Source: Chloroflexota bacterium
GTDB taxonomy: Bacteria; Chloroflexota; Dehalococcoidia; SM23-28-2; RBG-16-64-32
Length of the DNA: 64,000 bases
Reading direction: 5' to 3'
Assembly: GCA_029262695.1 (NCBI GenBank)
Contig: JAJCYV010000004.1
Span: 66,807 to 130,806, forward strand
Position numbers and translations under genes: made by a program. Below the pieces are notes generated by a model. That model was not told the DNA's origin and did no database searches. It saw only the letters and a list, made by a program, of their open reading frames with translations. This document shows, in pieces, positions 25,710 through 33,594 of this stretch. Every line of letters starts with the position of its first letter. Within the stretch, counting starts at the first letter, position 1.

Positions 25710-26144
25710 ATGGACATCGATGTGACTGGAAAGCTGATTGGCAGGAACCGCAGAAACGGCGAGAAGGGGCAGAACCTCGTCGAGTTCGCGATGGTCGTTC
25801 CTATCTTCCTCATTCTGGTCTTCGCCATCGTCGACTTTGGCATGGGCTTCCACGCCTGGATCACAGTCACGAACGCAGCGCGTGAAGGCGCCCGCGTCGG
25901 CGCCGTCGGTGCCGATTCCGCGACGATCGAAGCGCGCGTCGTCGATACCGCCAGCTCGCTGGCCGCGGCCGATCTTAACGTCACGGTAGTCAACGCCCAG
26001 GGCGCCGCCGGCGAAGCCGTGTCAGTGGACGTCCAGTACGACTACGATCTAATCACGCCGCTCTCCGGCCTTCTCGGCATCTTCGGAGGCGGGTTAGGGT
26101 CTCCCATCACCTTCCATTCTGAAGCGGAGATGAGAATCGAATAG
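25710..26144 (+). CDS. tadE: TadE-like minor pilin/assembly protein
   Basis: This is a 144-residue protein. Gly-QNLVEFAMVVPIFLILVFAI (about 20-40) is the TadE domain, a Flp-like leader with Glu followed by a membrane helix. AAREGARVGA after it is also typical of TadE. The C-terminal half is predicted to be exported. ATG 25710 is chosen because GGACAGGA lies 8 nt before it; a longer frame with ATG 25623 is possible but adds a non-conserved polar stretch. It lies between flp and cpaB. Confidence 0.85.
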   Translation: MDIDVTGKLIGRNRRNGEKGQNLVEFAMVVPIFLILVFAIVDFGMGFHAWITVTNAAREGARVGAVGADSATIEARVVDTASSLAAADLNVTVVNAQGAAGEAVSVDVQYDYDLITPLSGLLGIFGGGLGSPITFHSEAEMRIE

Positions 26145-26171
26145 CCTCGCCCGGCAAGCGATTGTCTCAGT

Positions 26172-26199
26172 GGGTCTGGCTCTGGCCAGGCCCTCTTTC
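26172..26199 (+). terminator. Putative attenuator/terminator inside the pilus operon
   Basis: GGGTCTGGC (26172-26180) pairs with GCCAGGCCC (26185-26193) with one G-T pair and a TCTG loop, followed by TCTTTCC and then ATTTAT. It lies between tadE and cpaB and could limit read-through, giving more pilin than assembly-protein transcript (inference). Confidence 0.55.
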
Positions 26200-26342
26200 C
26201 ATTTATAGCGGATGGAGGTCGGCCCCAGGAGGCCCGATTACCGGCTCTTAACAAGATTGCTGTAACGATGTTGGGCGCACAGCGTCATTTATTTCTGGAT
26301 AGAACACAGATTGGCAAGAGAATTCAGCGGGAGAAGAGGCCC

Positions 26343-27164
26343 ATGATCAAGAACCTCGGAATTGGCGGCGGAACGACCAGAGGATACCTGGTACTCGCAT
26401 TAGTGCTGGGGGCCATCAGCGCGATCCTCATCGGGGTCTACCTGAGCGGCCTGGATGGTGGAGAGGAGACGGCTGCTCCGGTCACCACCCGCACGGTGGT
26501 CGTCGCCGCCACACAAATCGACCCGCTGACCCAGATCACAGAAGAAATGCTCACCGTTAAGGCGATCCCTGTCGACCTCGTCTTGACCGGCGCCCTTGGC
26601 GACACAGAGGTCGCCATCGGCCAGACAGCGCAGGTCTCGATCGTGCCCGGTGAGCAGGTCCTGCAGTCAAAACTCACCAGCGCCGCTAGCGCGCTGGACT
26701 TCTTCGGTAACGATACACCCCTGTCCCTCATCATCCCGGAAGGCATGCGCGCGTTCACCGTCTCCACGAGCGCCGTCGGCGCCGCCGGCGGTCTCGTCCG
26801 GCCCGGCGACCACGTGGACCTGATCCTCACCGGTGAACTCCTCGACGCACCGGAGGCGGGGACACTCACGGGCGCCTCTGCCTGCTACGTGCTCCAGAAC
26901 GTCCAGGTGCTGGCTCTGAACACCGAACTCAGCCGGACCACCAGTTCGTCCGATGCTGCCGGCATCGCCGCCGTGAGCGCCAACCCGGAAGCCAGCCGAG
27001 CTACGATGGTGGTCACTTCGGATCAGGCCTGGCAACTCGCCGCCGCGCAGAGGAGTGTGAGCGGCGGCGGCGTTGAAACGCAGCTGTGGATGTCGCTGCG
27101 CCCATTCGGAGACTCAAGCATCAACGCTGGCCTTCCGACCTGCCAGACGTTCGCTGGTTCGTGA
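26343..27164 (+). CDS. cpaB: Flp pilus assembly protein CpaB/RcpC
   Basis: This 273-residue protein has one N-terminal membrane helix (about residues 15-36) followed by a SAF domain: TVVVAATQIDPLTQITEEMLTVK is the SAF start (about 50-72). The RcpC/CpaB domain follows, with LIIPEGMRAFTVSTSAVGA (about 133-151) and GGLVRPGDHVDLI (about 153-165). CpaB proteins are envelope components of Tad machines. The ATG at 26343 has GGGAGAAGAGG before it; an upstream in-frame ATG at 26268 lacks support. Its TGA overlaps a GTG of the next gene. Confidence 0.9.
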   Translation: MIKNLGIGGGTTRGYLVLALVLGAISAILIGVYLSGLDGGEETAAPVTTRTVVVAATQIDPLTQITEEMLTVKAIPVDLVLTGALGDTEVAIGQTAQVSIVPGEQVLQSKLTSAASALDFFGNDTPLSLIIPEGMRAFTVSTSAVGAAGGLVRPGDHVDLILTGELLDAPEAGTLTGASACYVLQNVQVLALNTELSRTTSSSDAAGIAAVSANPEASRATMVVTSDQAWQLAAAQRSVSGGGVETQLWMSLRPFGDSSINAGLPTCQTFAGS

Positions 27165-27172
27165 GTAAGAGC

Positions 27173-28414
27173 ATGACACGCAATCCACGAGTAGCAGTCA
27201 TCGATCAGGATATCAACGGCCGGTCCGACGTGAGTAAGACTCTCGCCGTCTCCGGTTTCACCGTTGTCGGCGAGGCAGGCTACGGCATCGAAGCCGTCAC
27301 GCTGGCAAAGAAATCCGACCCGGATGTCATGGTGATCGCCGTCGAAGAGCCCACGATCCGCGCTCTCCAGACGGTTGAGGCGCTATCAGACCTGTTGCCG
27401 AACACGTCAATCATCGGCTACTCCACCATCCGTGACCCGGACGCCATGCGCAAGGCGATGCTGGCAGGCGTCAGCGACTTCCTTGCGGCGCCGGTCAAGG
27501 ATGAGGACTTAGTCAACTCTATCTACACCGTCCTCGCACAGGGGGAGCGCAAGCGCCAGCGCATCGCCGGCGAAACGGACGAGCCAGTGGCCGCCGGATC
27601 GGTGATCACCGTGTTCGGCGCCAAGGGCGGCATCGGCAAAACTACGATCGCCACCAACGTCGCGACCGCGCTCGTTCAGAAGACGAGCCAGTCGGCGGTC
27701 CTCGTCGACCTCGACACCCGCTTCGGCGATGTCGGGATCCTCATGGACATCCCGGTCGAGCGCAGCATCGCCGACCTGGCGGTGGACGAAGATTCGATAA
27801 CCACCGAGATGGTGGAGGACTGCCTGTATCAGCACAACACCGGCGTCTACATTCTGCCGGCGCCGATCCGGCCCACGGACTGGCGCAACGTGCACGCCGG
27901 CCACATCGAAAAGATCGTGACAACGCTGACGCAGAGCTACGACTTCGTCGTGCTGGATACGCCCGGCACCTTCAACGACATCGTCGCCAGGGCGCTAGAG
28001 TTGGCCTCCGTGGTCGTGCTCGTCGCCACCGTTGACATGGCCAGCCTCAAGGACACCCTGCTGGCCATCGACATGCTGCGCTCCTGGAACTTCCCCCAGG
28101 AGAAGATCAAGCTCGTCATCAACGCAACGAACGAAGCCACGAACGTGCAGCCGCAGGAAGTGAAGCGGATGCTCGGCCGTGAAGTCTTCTGGTCAATCCC
28201 GTACGACCGCGCCATCAGCACGGCGACCCAGCTGGGTATGCCCGTTGTCCTGGCGAAGCCACAGTCGAAGGCGTCGGAGAGCATCGTCGAGATGTCGTTC
28301 GCGCTGAGTGGCGTTCGTCAGAAGAAGCCGCCGGCGGCCAAGGACGCCCAAAAGGGCGGCATCTTTTCGAAGATCCTGGGAACGCAGGACAGAGCCGAAG
28401 TGAGTGTGGAGTAA
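27173..28414 (+). CDS. tadZ: Pilus localisation ATPase TadZ/CpaE
   Basis: This protein is about 413 residues. The N-terminal receiver-like domain (about 1-120) lacks the phospho-acceptor Asp at the usual place (VMVIAVEEP), as is common in CpaE. The C-terminal ParA/MinD-like ATPase has the deviant Walker A GAKGGIGKTTIATN (about 145-158) and a VLVDLDTRFGD segment. TadZ positions the Tad machine in the cell. ATG 27173 is used; GTG 27161, which overlaps the cpaB stop, is an alternative. It is followed 4 nt later by tadA. Confidence 0.92.
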   Translation: MTRNPRVAVIDQDINGRSDVSKTLAVSGFTVVGEAGYGIEAVTLAKKSDPDVMVIAVEEPTIRALQTVEALSDLLPNTSIIGYSTIRDPDAMRKAMLAGVSDFLAAPVKDEDLVNSIYTVLAQGERKRQRIAGETDEPVAAGSVITVFGAKGGIGKTTIATNVATALVQKTSQSAVLVDLDTRFGDVGILMDIPVERSIADLAVDEDSITTEMVEDCLYQHNTGVYILPAPIRPTDWRNVHAGHIEKIVTTLTQSYDFVVLDTPGTFNDIVARALELASVVVLVATVDMASLKDTLLAIDMLRSWNFPQEKIKLVINATNEATNVQPQEVKRMLGREVFWSIPYDRAISTATQLGMPVVLAKPQSKASESIVEMSFALSGVRQKKPPAAKDAQKGGIFSKILGTQDRAEVSVE

Positions 28415-28418
28415 CTAA

Positions 28419-29795
28419 ATGACAAGCTGGCAACCCGGCAACACCAACGGCCCGCAGCGACCCAACCAGCCCACCGGCGGTACTCCCGTCACCTCCGGCG
28501 CTGTCCGCATGACTCCCGGCCGCTACAACGAGGACATGGAGCAGCTCATCTTCCGCATCCACCAGATGCTCATCGAAGAGCTGGACGCCGACCAGATCGC
28601 AGCGCTGCCCTCGGACGAGCGTCGTCACATCGTCGAAGGCGCCGCTGAAACGCTCCTCAAGCGCGAGCTGCCCAACGTCGGCGGCATCACGCGCGACCAG
28701 ATCGTCGCCCGTGTTGTTGACGAAGTTGTCGGCCTGGGCCCGATCGACGCGCTGCTCCGCGACCCTTCCATCTCGGAAGTCATGGTCAACGCGCCGGAGG
28801 AAGTGTTCTTCGAGCGCGAAGGTATCATCTACCTCAGCGACGTTCGCTTTCGCGATCCCACGCACATCCTGCGCGTAATCGAGCGCATCATCGCGCCCAT
28901 CGGCCGCCGTGTGGACGAGTCGTCGCCCATGGTCGACGCTCGCCTTCCCGACGGCTCCCGCGTGAACATCATCATCCCGCCGCTCGCTCCCAAGAGCCCG
29001 ACCATCACCATCCGAAAGTTCCGTGCCGACAAACTGAACATGGAAGACCTGGTCGCGGCAGAGACGCTAACGCCTGATATGGCCGAGTTCCTCAAGGCCT
29101 GCGTCAAGCTCAAGCTCAACATCATCGTCTCCGGCGGTACCGGCACCGGTAAGACCACTTTCCTCAACGCGCTGTCTGCGTTCATCCCTGAGAGCGAGCG
29201 AATCCTGACCATTGAGGACCCGATGGAAATCAAGATCCAGCAGCCGCACGTCGTCTCGCTGGAAGCCCGCCCGTCCAACATCGATGGCAAGGGCGAGATC
29301 TCCCAGCGAGATCTCTTGCGCAACACCCTCCGCATGCGCCCGGACAGGATCATCATCGGCGAGGTCCGCGGCCCGGAGGCCTTCGACATGCTGAACGCGA
29401 TGAACACGGGCCACGAGGGTTCACTCTCCACAATTCACGCCAACTCGCCGCGTGACGCCCTCGCCCGTGTCGAAAACATGGTGCTGATGGCCAGCCTGGA
29501 GCTGCCCGACCGGGCGATCCGGGAGCAGATGTCGTCAGCCCTCGACCTCTTCATCCAGCTCGCCCGCTTCACTGACGGTGTTCGCCGTGTGACCAAGGTC
29601 ACCGAGTGCACCGGCATGGAAGGCGACATCATCACTTTGCAGGACCTCTTCGAGTTCAAACAGTCGCACATCGACACCGAAGGCAAGATCCACGGCGGCA
29701 TGCGACCGACTGGCATACGCCCGAGCTTCACCGAGAGGTTCGAGGCCGCCGGCATTACTCTGCCAGAAGGCATATTCCTGGCGAGGAGCGCCTAG
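28419..29795 (+). CDS. tadA: Pilus assembly ATPase TadA/CpaF
   Basis: This 458-residue hexameric secretion ATPase powers Flp pilus assembly from the cytoplasm. Walker A is GGTGTGKTT (about 240-248). The Asp box includes ILTIEDPMEI, Walker B is RIIIGEVRGPEA, and the His box contains MNTGHEGSLSTIHANSP (about 327-343). The N-terminal domain contains the DPSISEVMVN segment typical of CpaF. It follows tadZ by 4 nt and precedes tadB by 1 nt. Confidence 0.96.
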   Translation: MTSWQPGNTNGPQRPNQPTGGTPVTSGAVRMTPGRYNEDMEQLIFRIHQMLIEELDADQIAALPSDERRHIVEGAAETLLKRELPNVGGITRDQIVARVVDEVVGLGPIDALLRDPSISEVMVNAPEEVFFEREGIIYLSDVRFRDPTHILRVIERIIAPIGRRVDESSPMVDARLPDGSRVNIIIPPLAPKSPTITIRKFRADKLNMEDLVAAETLTPDMAEFLKACVKLKLNIIVSGGTGTGKTTFLNALSAFIPESERILTIEDPMEIKIQQPHVVSLEARPSNIDGKGEISQRDLLRNTLRMRPDRIIIGEVRGPEAFDMLNAMNTGHEGSLSTIHANSPRDALARVENMVLMASLELPDRAIREQMSSALDLFIQLARFTDGVRRVTKVTECTGMEGDIITLQDLFEFKQSHIDTEGKIHGGMRPTGIRPSFTERFEAAGITLPEGIFLARSA

Positions 29796-29796
29796 C

Positions 29797-30783
29797 ATGA
29801 ATACTCTGCTCCTTCCGGCGATCTGTTTTCTCGTCCTCAGCGCTGTTGCGTTGTTCGTAATCGCCTTGAGCAAGCGCGAATCACGCTCTCGCTTCGTGGA
29901 AGCCCGCCTGAAGGCCTTCCGCCATGACGAGACGGCCCCGGACGATGGAGAAGAGGGCGCTGACGCCTTTCGGCACAAGCAGTCCTACTCCGGCATTCCG
30001 CTGCTCAGCTCACTGCTGGCGACCATCGGCGGTTCGGACGCTACGGCTCTCCAACTGGACCGGGCCGGCGTGCCTTTGCGCGTCGGCGAATACTACATGA
30101 TCCGCGTGGTCGCGGCGGCCGCTCTCTTCCTGGCGCCGCTGGTCTTCGGCTTCTCGCTGTTCAACCTGTTCATCGCATTCATCCTGGGCGTCGTCGGCTA
30201 CATGGCTCCGTCACAGTGGCTGAACAACAAGCGCAAGAAGCGGATCGACCGTATCAACGCTCAGCTCGTGGATATGCTGGGCATGGTCTCCAACTCGATC
30301 AAGTCCGGCTATGGCCTGATGCAGAGCCTGGAGTTCGCGGGCAGCCAGCTTCCCGCCCCGCTGGGCCTGGAGATCCGCCGCACGCTCCGCGAGGCGACTC
30401 TGGGAATGACGTCCGAAGCGGCCCTCGGCGCGATGGGTGAGCGCATCAATAGCAAGGACCTGGACCTGGTCCTCGTCGCGATCAACATTCAGCGCGCAGT
30501 CGGAGGCAACCTCTCGGAGATCCTCGACAAGGTTGCCTACACGATGCGCGAGCGTGAGCGCATTCGCGGCGATATCGCCACGCTGACTTCACAACAAAAG
30601 CTGACGGGTATCGTCGTCGGCGGTTTGCCGATCTTCATGTTTGCGATCTTCACGGTAATGAACCCGGGCTACATGAGCGTCTTCTTCGAGGAAGACATCG
30701 GACACCTCATCCTCGTTGTCGCCGGAGGCCTCGAAGTGCTGGGCTTTCTCGCGATGAAGCGGATCATGGCGATCGAGATCTAG
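29797..30783 (+). CDS. tadB: Tad inner-membrane platform protein TadB
   Basis: This 328-residue T2SSF-domain protein has two N-terminal membrane helices (after about residues 2 and 105), the cytoplasmic T2SSF domain around LVDMLGMVSNSIKSGYGLMQSLEF (cut here: IKSGYGLMQSLE), and C-terminal helices. It forms the platform with TadC, encoded 9 nt downstream. ATG 29797 immediately follows the tadA stop, so translation is coupled. Confidence 0.93.
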   Translation: MNTLLLPAICFLVLSAVALFVIALSKRESRSRFVEARLKAFRHDETAPDDGEEGADAFRHKQSYSGIPLLSSLLATIGGSDATALQLDRAGVPLRVGEYYMIRVVAAAALFLAPLVFGFSLFNLFIAFILGVVGYMAPSQWLNNKRKKRIDRINAQLVDMLGMVSNSIKSGYGLMQSLEFAGSQLPAPLGLEIRRTLREATLGMTSEAALGAMGERINSKDLDLVLVAINIQRAVGGNLSEILDKVAYTMRERERIRGDIATLTSQQKLTGIVVGGLPIFMFAIFTVMNPGYMSVFFEEDIGHLILVVAGGLEVLGFLAMKRIMAIEI

Positions 30784-30792
30784 GAGAGAGCA

Positions 30793-31698
30793 ATGCTTAT
30801 CATTCTGATCGTCAGCGCCCTCTCTGGACTCTTCGCCTGCCTCGCTGTCGCCGTCTTCGGCCCCAAGAGGACCTCCGTCATGGAGACTCGGATTGAGACG
30901 TTCCGCGCCCGCGCTATAGATCAGCGCGACGAGGTGGACGTTGACCTCGAAATGTCGTTCAGTGAGCGCGTCCTGAGGCCGGGCATCCAGGGCCTCGCGC
31001 GAAGCGCGACCGGCGTCTTGCCTCAGTCCGTCCTGTCCGATATCGAGAACCAGCTGCTAATGGCTGGTTCGCCAATGAAGCTAAACACCTTCATCACCTT
31101 CTGGATGTCGTCACTCGCAGTCTTTGGCCTAATCGGCGTCCTGGTCTTCGTTACCGCGGGCGGTCTGCCGGCGCTGGCCGTCGGCACTGTTCTGGTGGGG
31201 GTCGGCTACATGATGCCTCGGATGTGGCTCAAGGGCCGCGTCAAGGCGAAACAGAAGGCCGTCATCCTCAGCCTTCCGGACAACCTCGACCTGATCACGA
31301 CCTGTGTGGAGGCCGGTCTTGGCCTGGACGCGGCGCTGTCACGCGTCGCGGAGCAGGGTCAGGGCCCTCTCCCCGGCGAGCTGCAGCGAATGCTGCGCGA
31401 CGTCGCCATGGGCAAGCTGCGGCGCGAGGCGATGCAGGAAATGTCCGACCGCCTCGGGGTCGAGGAGCTTTCGAACTTCATCACCTCCATCATCCAGGCC
31501 GAGAAGCTCGGCGTTAGTATCTCTCAGGTGCTGCGCGTGCAGTCCGACCAGTTGCGCATGCAACGACGCCAGCGGGCCGAGCGCCTCGCTAACGAAGCGC
31601 CGGTCAAGATGATCTTCCCGCTGGTGCTGCTGATCTTCCCGGCGTTCCTCGCCGTGATCCTCGCCCCGGCCGTGATTCAGATATCGGAGTCATTTTGA
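30793..31698 (+). CDS. tadC: Tad inner-membrane platform protein TadC
   Basis: This 301-residue T2SSF protein is a paralogue of TadB. N-terminal helices precede LDLITTCVEAGLGLDAALSRV (about 168-188, shortened here), the T2SSF core, and SNFITSIIQAEKLGVSISQVL (core of the second half). The C-terminal helix ends the protein. GGAGAG lies before the ATG. Its TGA overlaps the TTG of the following XRE regulator gene, tying that regulator to the pilus operon. Confidence 0.93.
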   Translation: MLIILIVSALSGLFACLAVAVFGPKRTSVMETRIETFRARAIDQRDEVDVDLEMSFSERVLRPGIQGLARSATGVLPQSVLSDIENQLLMAGSPMKLNTFITFWMSSLAVFGLIGVLVFVTAGGLPALAVGTVLVGVGYMMPRMWLKGRVKAKQKAVILSLPDNLDLITTCVEAGLGLDAALSRVAEQGQGPLPGELQRMLRDVAMGKLRREAMQEMSDRLGVEELSNFITSIIQAEKLGVSISQVLRVQSDQLRMQRRQRAERLANEAPVKMIFPLVLLIFPAFLAVILAPAVIQISESF

Positions 31699-32096
31699 AG
31701 AATCCACACATGGCCCTCGGAAAGAAGATCAGGGAACTTCGGGAAGAGCTCCGTATGAGCCAGGCGCAGCTGTCCTCCCAGGCCGGCCTCAGCCAGGGCT
31801 ACCTCTCCCAGCTTGAAAACGACGAAGTCCAGAACCCCAGCGCGGCGGTCATCTTCAGGCTGGCGCAAGCGCTCAATGTGGACCCTCGCGTGCTAATGGA
31901 CGCGGCGGGCTACGACAGCGGCGCCGGCGGCTCCCAGGCGGAGTTCTCGATGACGGTGGACCCGGAGCTGCTGCGCTTCCTGGCCCGCTTCCCGCGCGAA
32001 CAGCAGACCTACCTGCTGCGCCTGCTGAGGAGTCTCGATCAGCAGGAGGACGCGTCCGGCCGGCCGCCAACCCACCGCGTAGCGGCGAAGAGCTAG
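31695..32096 (+). CDS. XRE-family (SinR-like) transcriptional regulator 1
   Basis: The protein has 133 residues from TTG 31695, or 128 from ATG 31710. The HTH_3 domain covers LGKKIRELREELRMSQAQL through the recognition helix SQGYLSQLENDE (about 30-41). After a Gly/Ser linker, a C-terminal helical module with VDPELLRFL, then PRE, then LLRLLRSLDQQ (about 83-110) resembles a dimerisation or interaction element. The same module occurs in the regulator at 32555 and alone in the 59-residue protein at 32999. TTGA overlaps the tadC stop, so this regulator is probably made with the pilus proteins and may control them. Confidence 0.88.
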   Translation: MKNPHMALGKKIRELREELRMSQAQLSSQAGLSQGYLSQLENDEVQNPSAAVIFRLAQALNVDPRVLMDAAGYDSGAGGSQAEFSMTVDPELLRFLARFPREQQTYLLRLLRSLDQQEDASGRPPTHRVAAKS

Positions 32097-32108
32097 CGGA
32101 TAGCCGCC

Positions 32109-32519
32109 GTGGCACGCATTCTCAACGTCACCAAGGGGACGGTCGTCGCCGAAGACGTCGCCGTCGCGCGTAGCTTCTGGGGACGCTTTCGCGGCCTCAT
32201 GCTGCGCCGGGAAATGGCGTCCGACGAGGCGCTCCTGATAGAGCCCAGCGGCTCCATCCACACCGCCTTCATGCGCTTCCCGATCGACGTCGTCTTCCTG
32301 GACCGGGAGAAGCAAGTAGTCAAGGTAGCAGAAGACGTCCGGCCGTTTCGGGCGGCGCTCAGTCGCGGTTACTCCGCGCTTGAGCTGAACGCCGGATGCG
32401 CCGGCAGGGCCAACGTCGGGGAGGGTGACAGGCTGATCATCGTCGATCAGCCCGGGACAGATCAGGCACAAGACCAGTCGACGACGGGCGTCAGCGAGAC
32501 GCAGGAAACGCGCGTCTGA
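32109..32519 (+). CDS. DUF192 family protein
   Basis: This 136-residue DUF192 protein shows the family pattern FWGRFRGLMLR (about 25-35), LLIEPSGSIHTAFMRFPIDVVFL (core IHTAFMRFPIDVVFLD, about 50-66), and YSALELNAG (about 88-96). No biochemical function is established for the family. The start is GTG at 32109, 12 nt after the first XRE gene. It lies between the two XRE paralogues. It has no evident signal peptide, although many DUF192 proteins do. Confidence 0.88.
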   Translation: MARILNVTKGTVVAEDVAVARSFWGRFRGLMLRREMASDEALLIEPSGSIHTAFMRFPIDVVFLDREKQVVKVAEDVRPFRAALSRGYSALELNAGCAGRANVGEGDRLIIVDQPGTDQAQDQSTTGVSETQETRV

Positions 32520-32554
32520 CGAGCGCCGCAATCCCCACCGGAGCGAGGAATGAT

Positions 32555-32995
32555 ATGAAGCTTGGAGATAGGATCCGGAAGCTGCGAGACGAGTGTGAAC
32601 TCACGCAGGGCCGGCTGGCCCAGAGCTCATCCGTTAGCCAGGGCTACCTTTCGCAACTTGAGAACGGCGAGGTCAAGAATCCGTCGGCGGCCGTGTTGCT
32701 GCGCGTCGCTCAGGCAATGAACGTCGATCCGGACGACCTCTTTGAGGCCGCCGGCTACCCTACCGTGCGCACTCTTCGTGAAACATACGCGCGCTACGAA
32801 TCGACCGTCGACGGCGAACTGCTCGGCTATCTGGCGAGTCTGCCGCGGGAGAAGCAGCGCCGGCTGCTATCGCTGCTGCAAGGCATCGAGCAGGTGCTCG
32901 CAGACGGCGAACCCGGAAGCGACTGTGTAGCCGAAAAGGGCGAAGAGGAGGCCGGCGCGGCGCGCGCTCGTGACCTGACCAAGGTATCCTTGTAG
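32555..32995 (+). CDS. XRE-family (SinR-like) transcriptional regulator 2
   Basis: This 146-residue paralogue of the regulator at 31695 shares LGxxIRxLRxE at the start, SQGYLSQLENGEVKNPSAAV as recognition region (about 28-47), and xDP..L.EAAGY after the HTH. Its C-terminal module (about 85-112) again has VDGELL, PRE and LLSLLQGIEQ. A 34-residue acidic tail follows. GAGCGAGGAA lies before the ATG as ribosome-binding site. The 59-residue protein begins 3 nt after its stop. Confidence 0.88.
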   Translation: MKLGDRIRKLRDECELTQGRLAQSSSVSQGYLSQLENGEVKNPSAAVLLRVAQAMNVDPDDLFEAAGYPTVRTLRETYARYESTVDGELLGYLASLPREKQRRLLSLLQGIEQVLADGEPGSDCVAEKGEEEAGAARARDLTKVSL

Positions 32996-32998
32996 CCC

Positions 32999-33178
32999 AT
33001 GGCTGAGGGAAGCGACGACAGGGCGGCGCTCGCCGAGAGCATAGACCCGGAACTACTCCATATGCTGTCGCGCATGTCGCGCCGGCAGCAGCGGCAGGTG
33101 CTACTGCTGCTAATGGTCGTCGAGAACCTGTTGTTCGAGATGATGCGGGAGCAGCGTGCCCGCGAAGACCTCTCCTAG
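32999..33178 (+). CDS. 59-residue protein resembling only the C-terminal module of the two XRE regulators
   Basis: ATG 32999 opens a 59-codon frame ending in TAG, starting 3 nt after the XRE-2 stop. Residues 15-43 (IDPELLHML to LLLLMVVEN) match the C-terminal modules of both XRE proteins with the shared pattern [VI]-D-x-ELL-x2-L, then R, Q and L-x-LL at the same spacing. There is no DNA-binding domain. The arrangement recalls SinI, a small SinR antagonist related to the SinR dimerisation region in Bacillus. An anti-repressor role is an inference. The ribosome-binding site is weak, so coupling to XRE-2 is likely. Confidence 0.65.
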   Translation: MAEGSDDRAALAESIDPELLHMLSRMSRRQQRQVLLLLMVVENLLFEMMREQRAREDLS

Positions 33179-33207
33179 GGCGGCGTCCTCAGTTCGCGAT
33201 AGCGGGG

Positions 33208-33222
33208 GGGGCGTTCTGCCCC
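33208..33222. terminator. Possible terminator hairpin at the end of the pilus/regulator operon
   Basis: GGGGC-GTTCT-GCCCC forms a short GC-rich stem in the 77-nt gap between convergent genes. No T-run follows directly, so this is tentative. Confidence 0.35.
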
Positions 33223-33255
33223 ATAACCCTGCTTTGCCCGTCGGCCCGGCGCCAG

Positions 33256-33594
33256 CTAACTTAGCGTGATCGCCGCTGCGACTGCGCAGGCGGCGAGGGC
33301 CGCCCCGACTATGGGCACCAGGCCCAACCGCGGCCAGCTTAGCCTTCTTACCTGAGGCTCCTCGCCGGAGTATTTGGGCTCGATCGGGCTGCGGCGTCTC
33401 TCAGGGCCGTCCGGTCGTGCCGACGGTGCTGTGTCCTCTGTCACGGCGTCTCCGTCGGGGACGTCTTCCAGGCCGCTGATGCGAGAGCGGAGGCGCGCCC
33501 AGACCTCGTCCCGGTGCTCCTCGGCCAGGTCCAGGACCTCACGGGCGAGCTGCATGCGAAGACCGATGACGTCGCGGAGGTTGTCCTGGGTCAT
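33256..33594 (-). CDS. Small single-helix membrane protein coupled to the ECF sigma factor (putative anti-sigma factor)
   Basis: This 112-residue protein has a cytoplasmic N-terminal helical region (LRDVIGLRMQLAREVLDLAEEH) followed by a charged linker. One C-terminal membrane helix (about residues 88-111, LGLVPIVGAALAACAVAAAI) ends at the last residue. It overlaps the sigma factor stop by 4 nt (ATGA). The position suggests a membrane anti-sigma factor or sensor. It lacks the HxxxCxxC zinc motif, and I recognise no anti-sigma domain. Confidence 0.6.
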   Translation of the reverse strand: MTQDNLRDVIGLRMQLAREVLDLAEEHRDEVWARLRSRISGLEDVPDGDAVTEDTAPSARPDGPERRRSPIEPKYSGEEPQVRRLSWPRLGLVPIVGAALAACAVAAAITLS

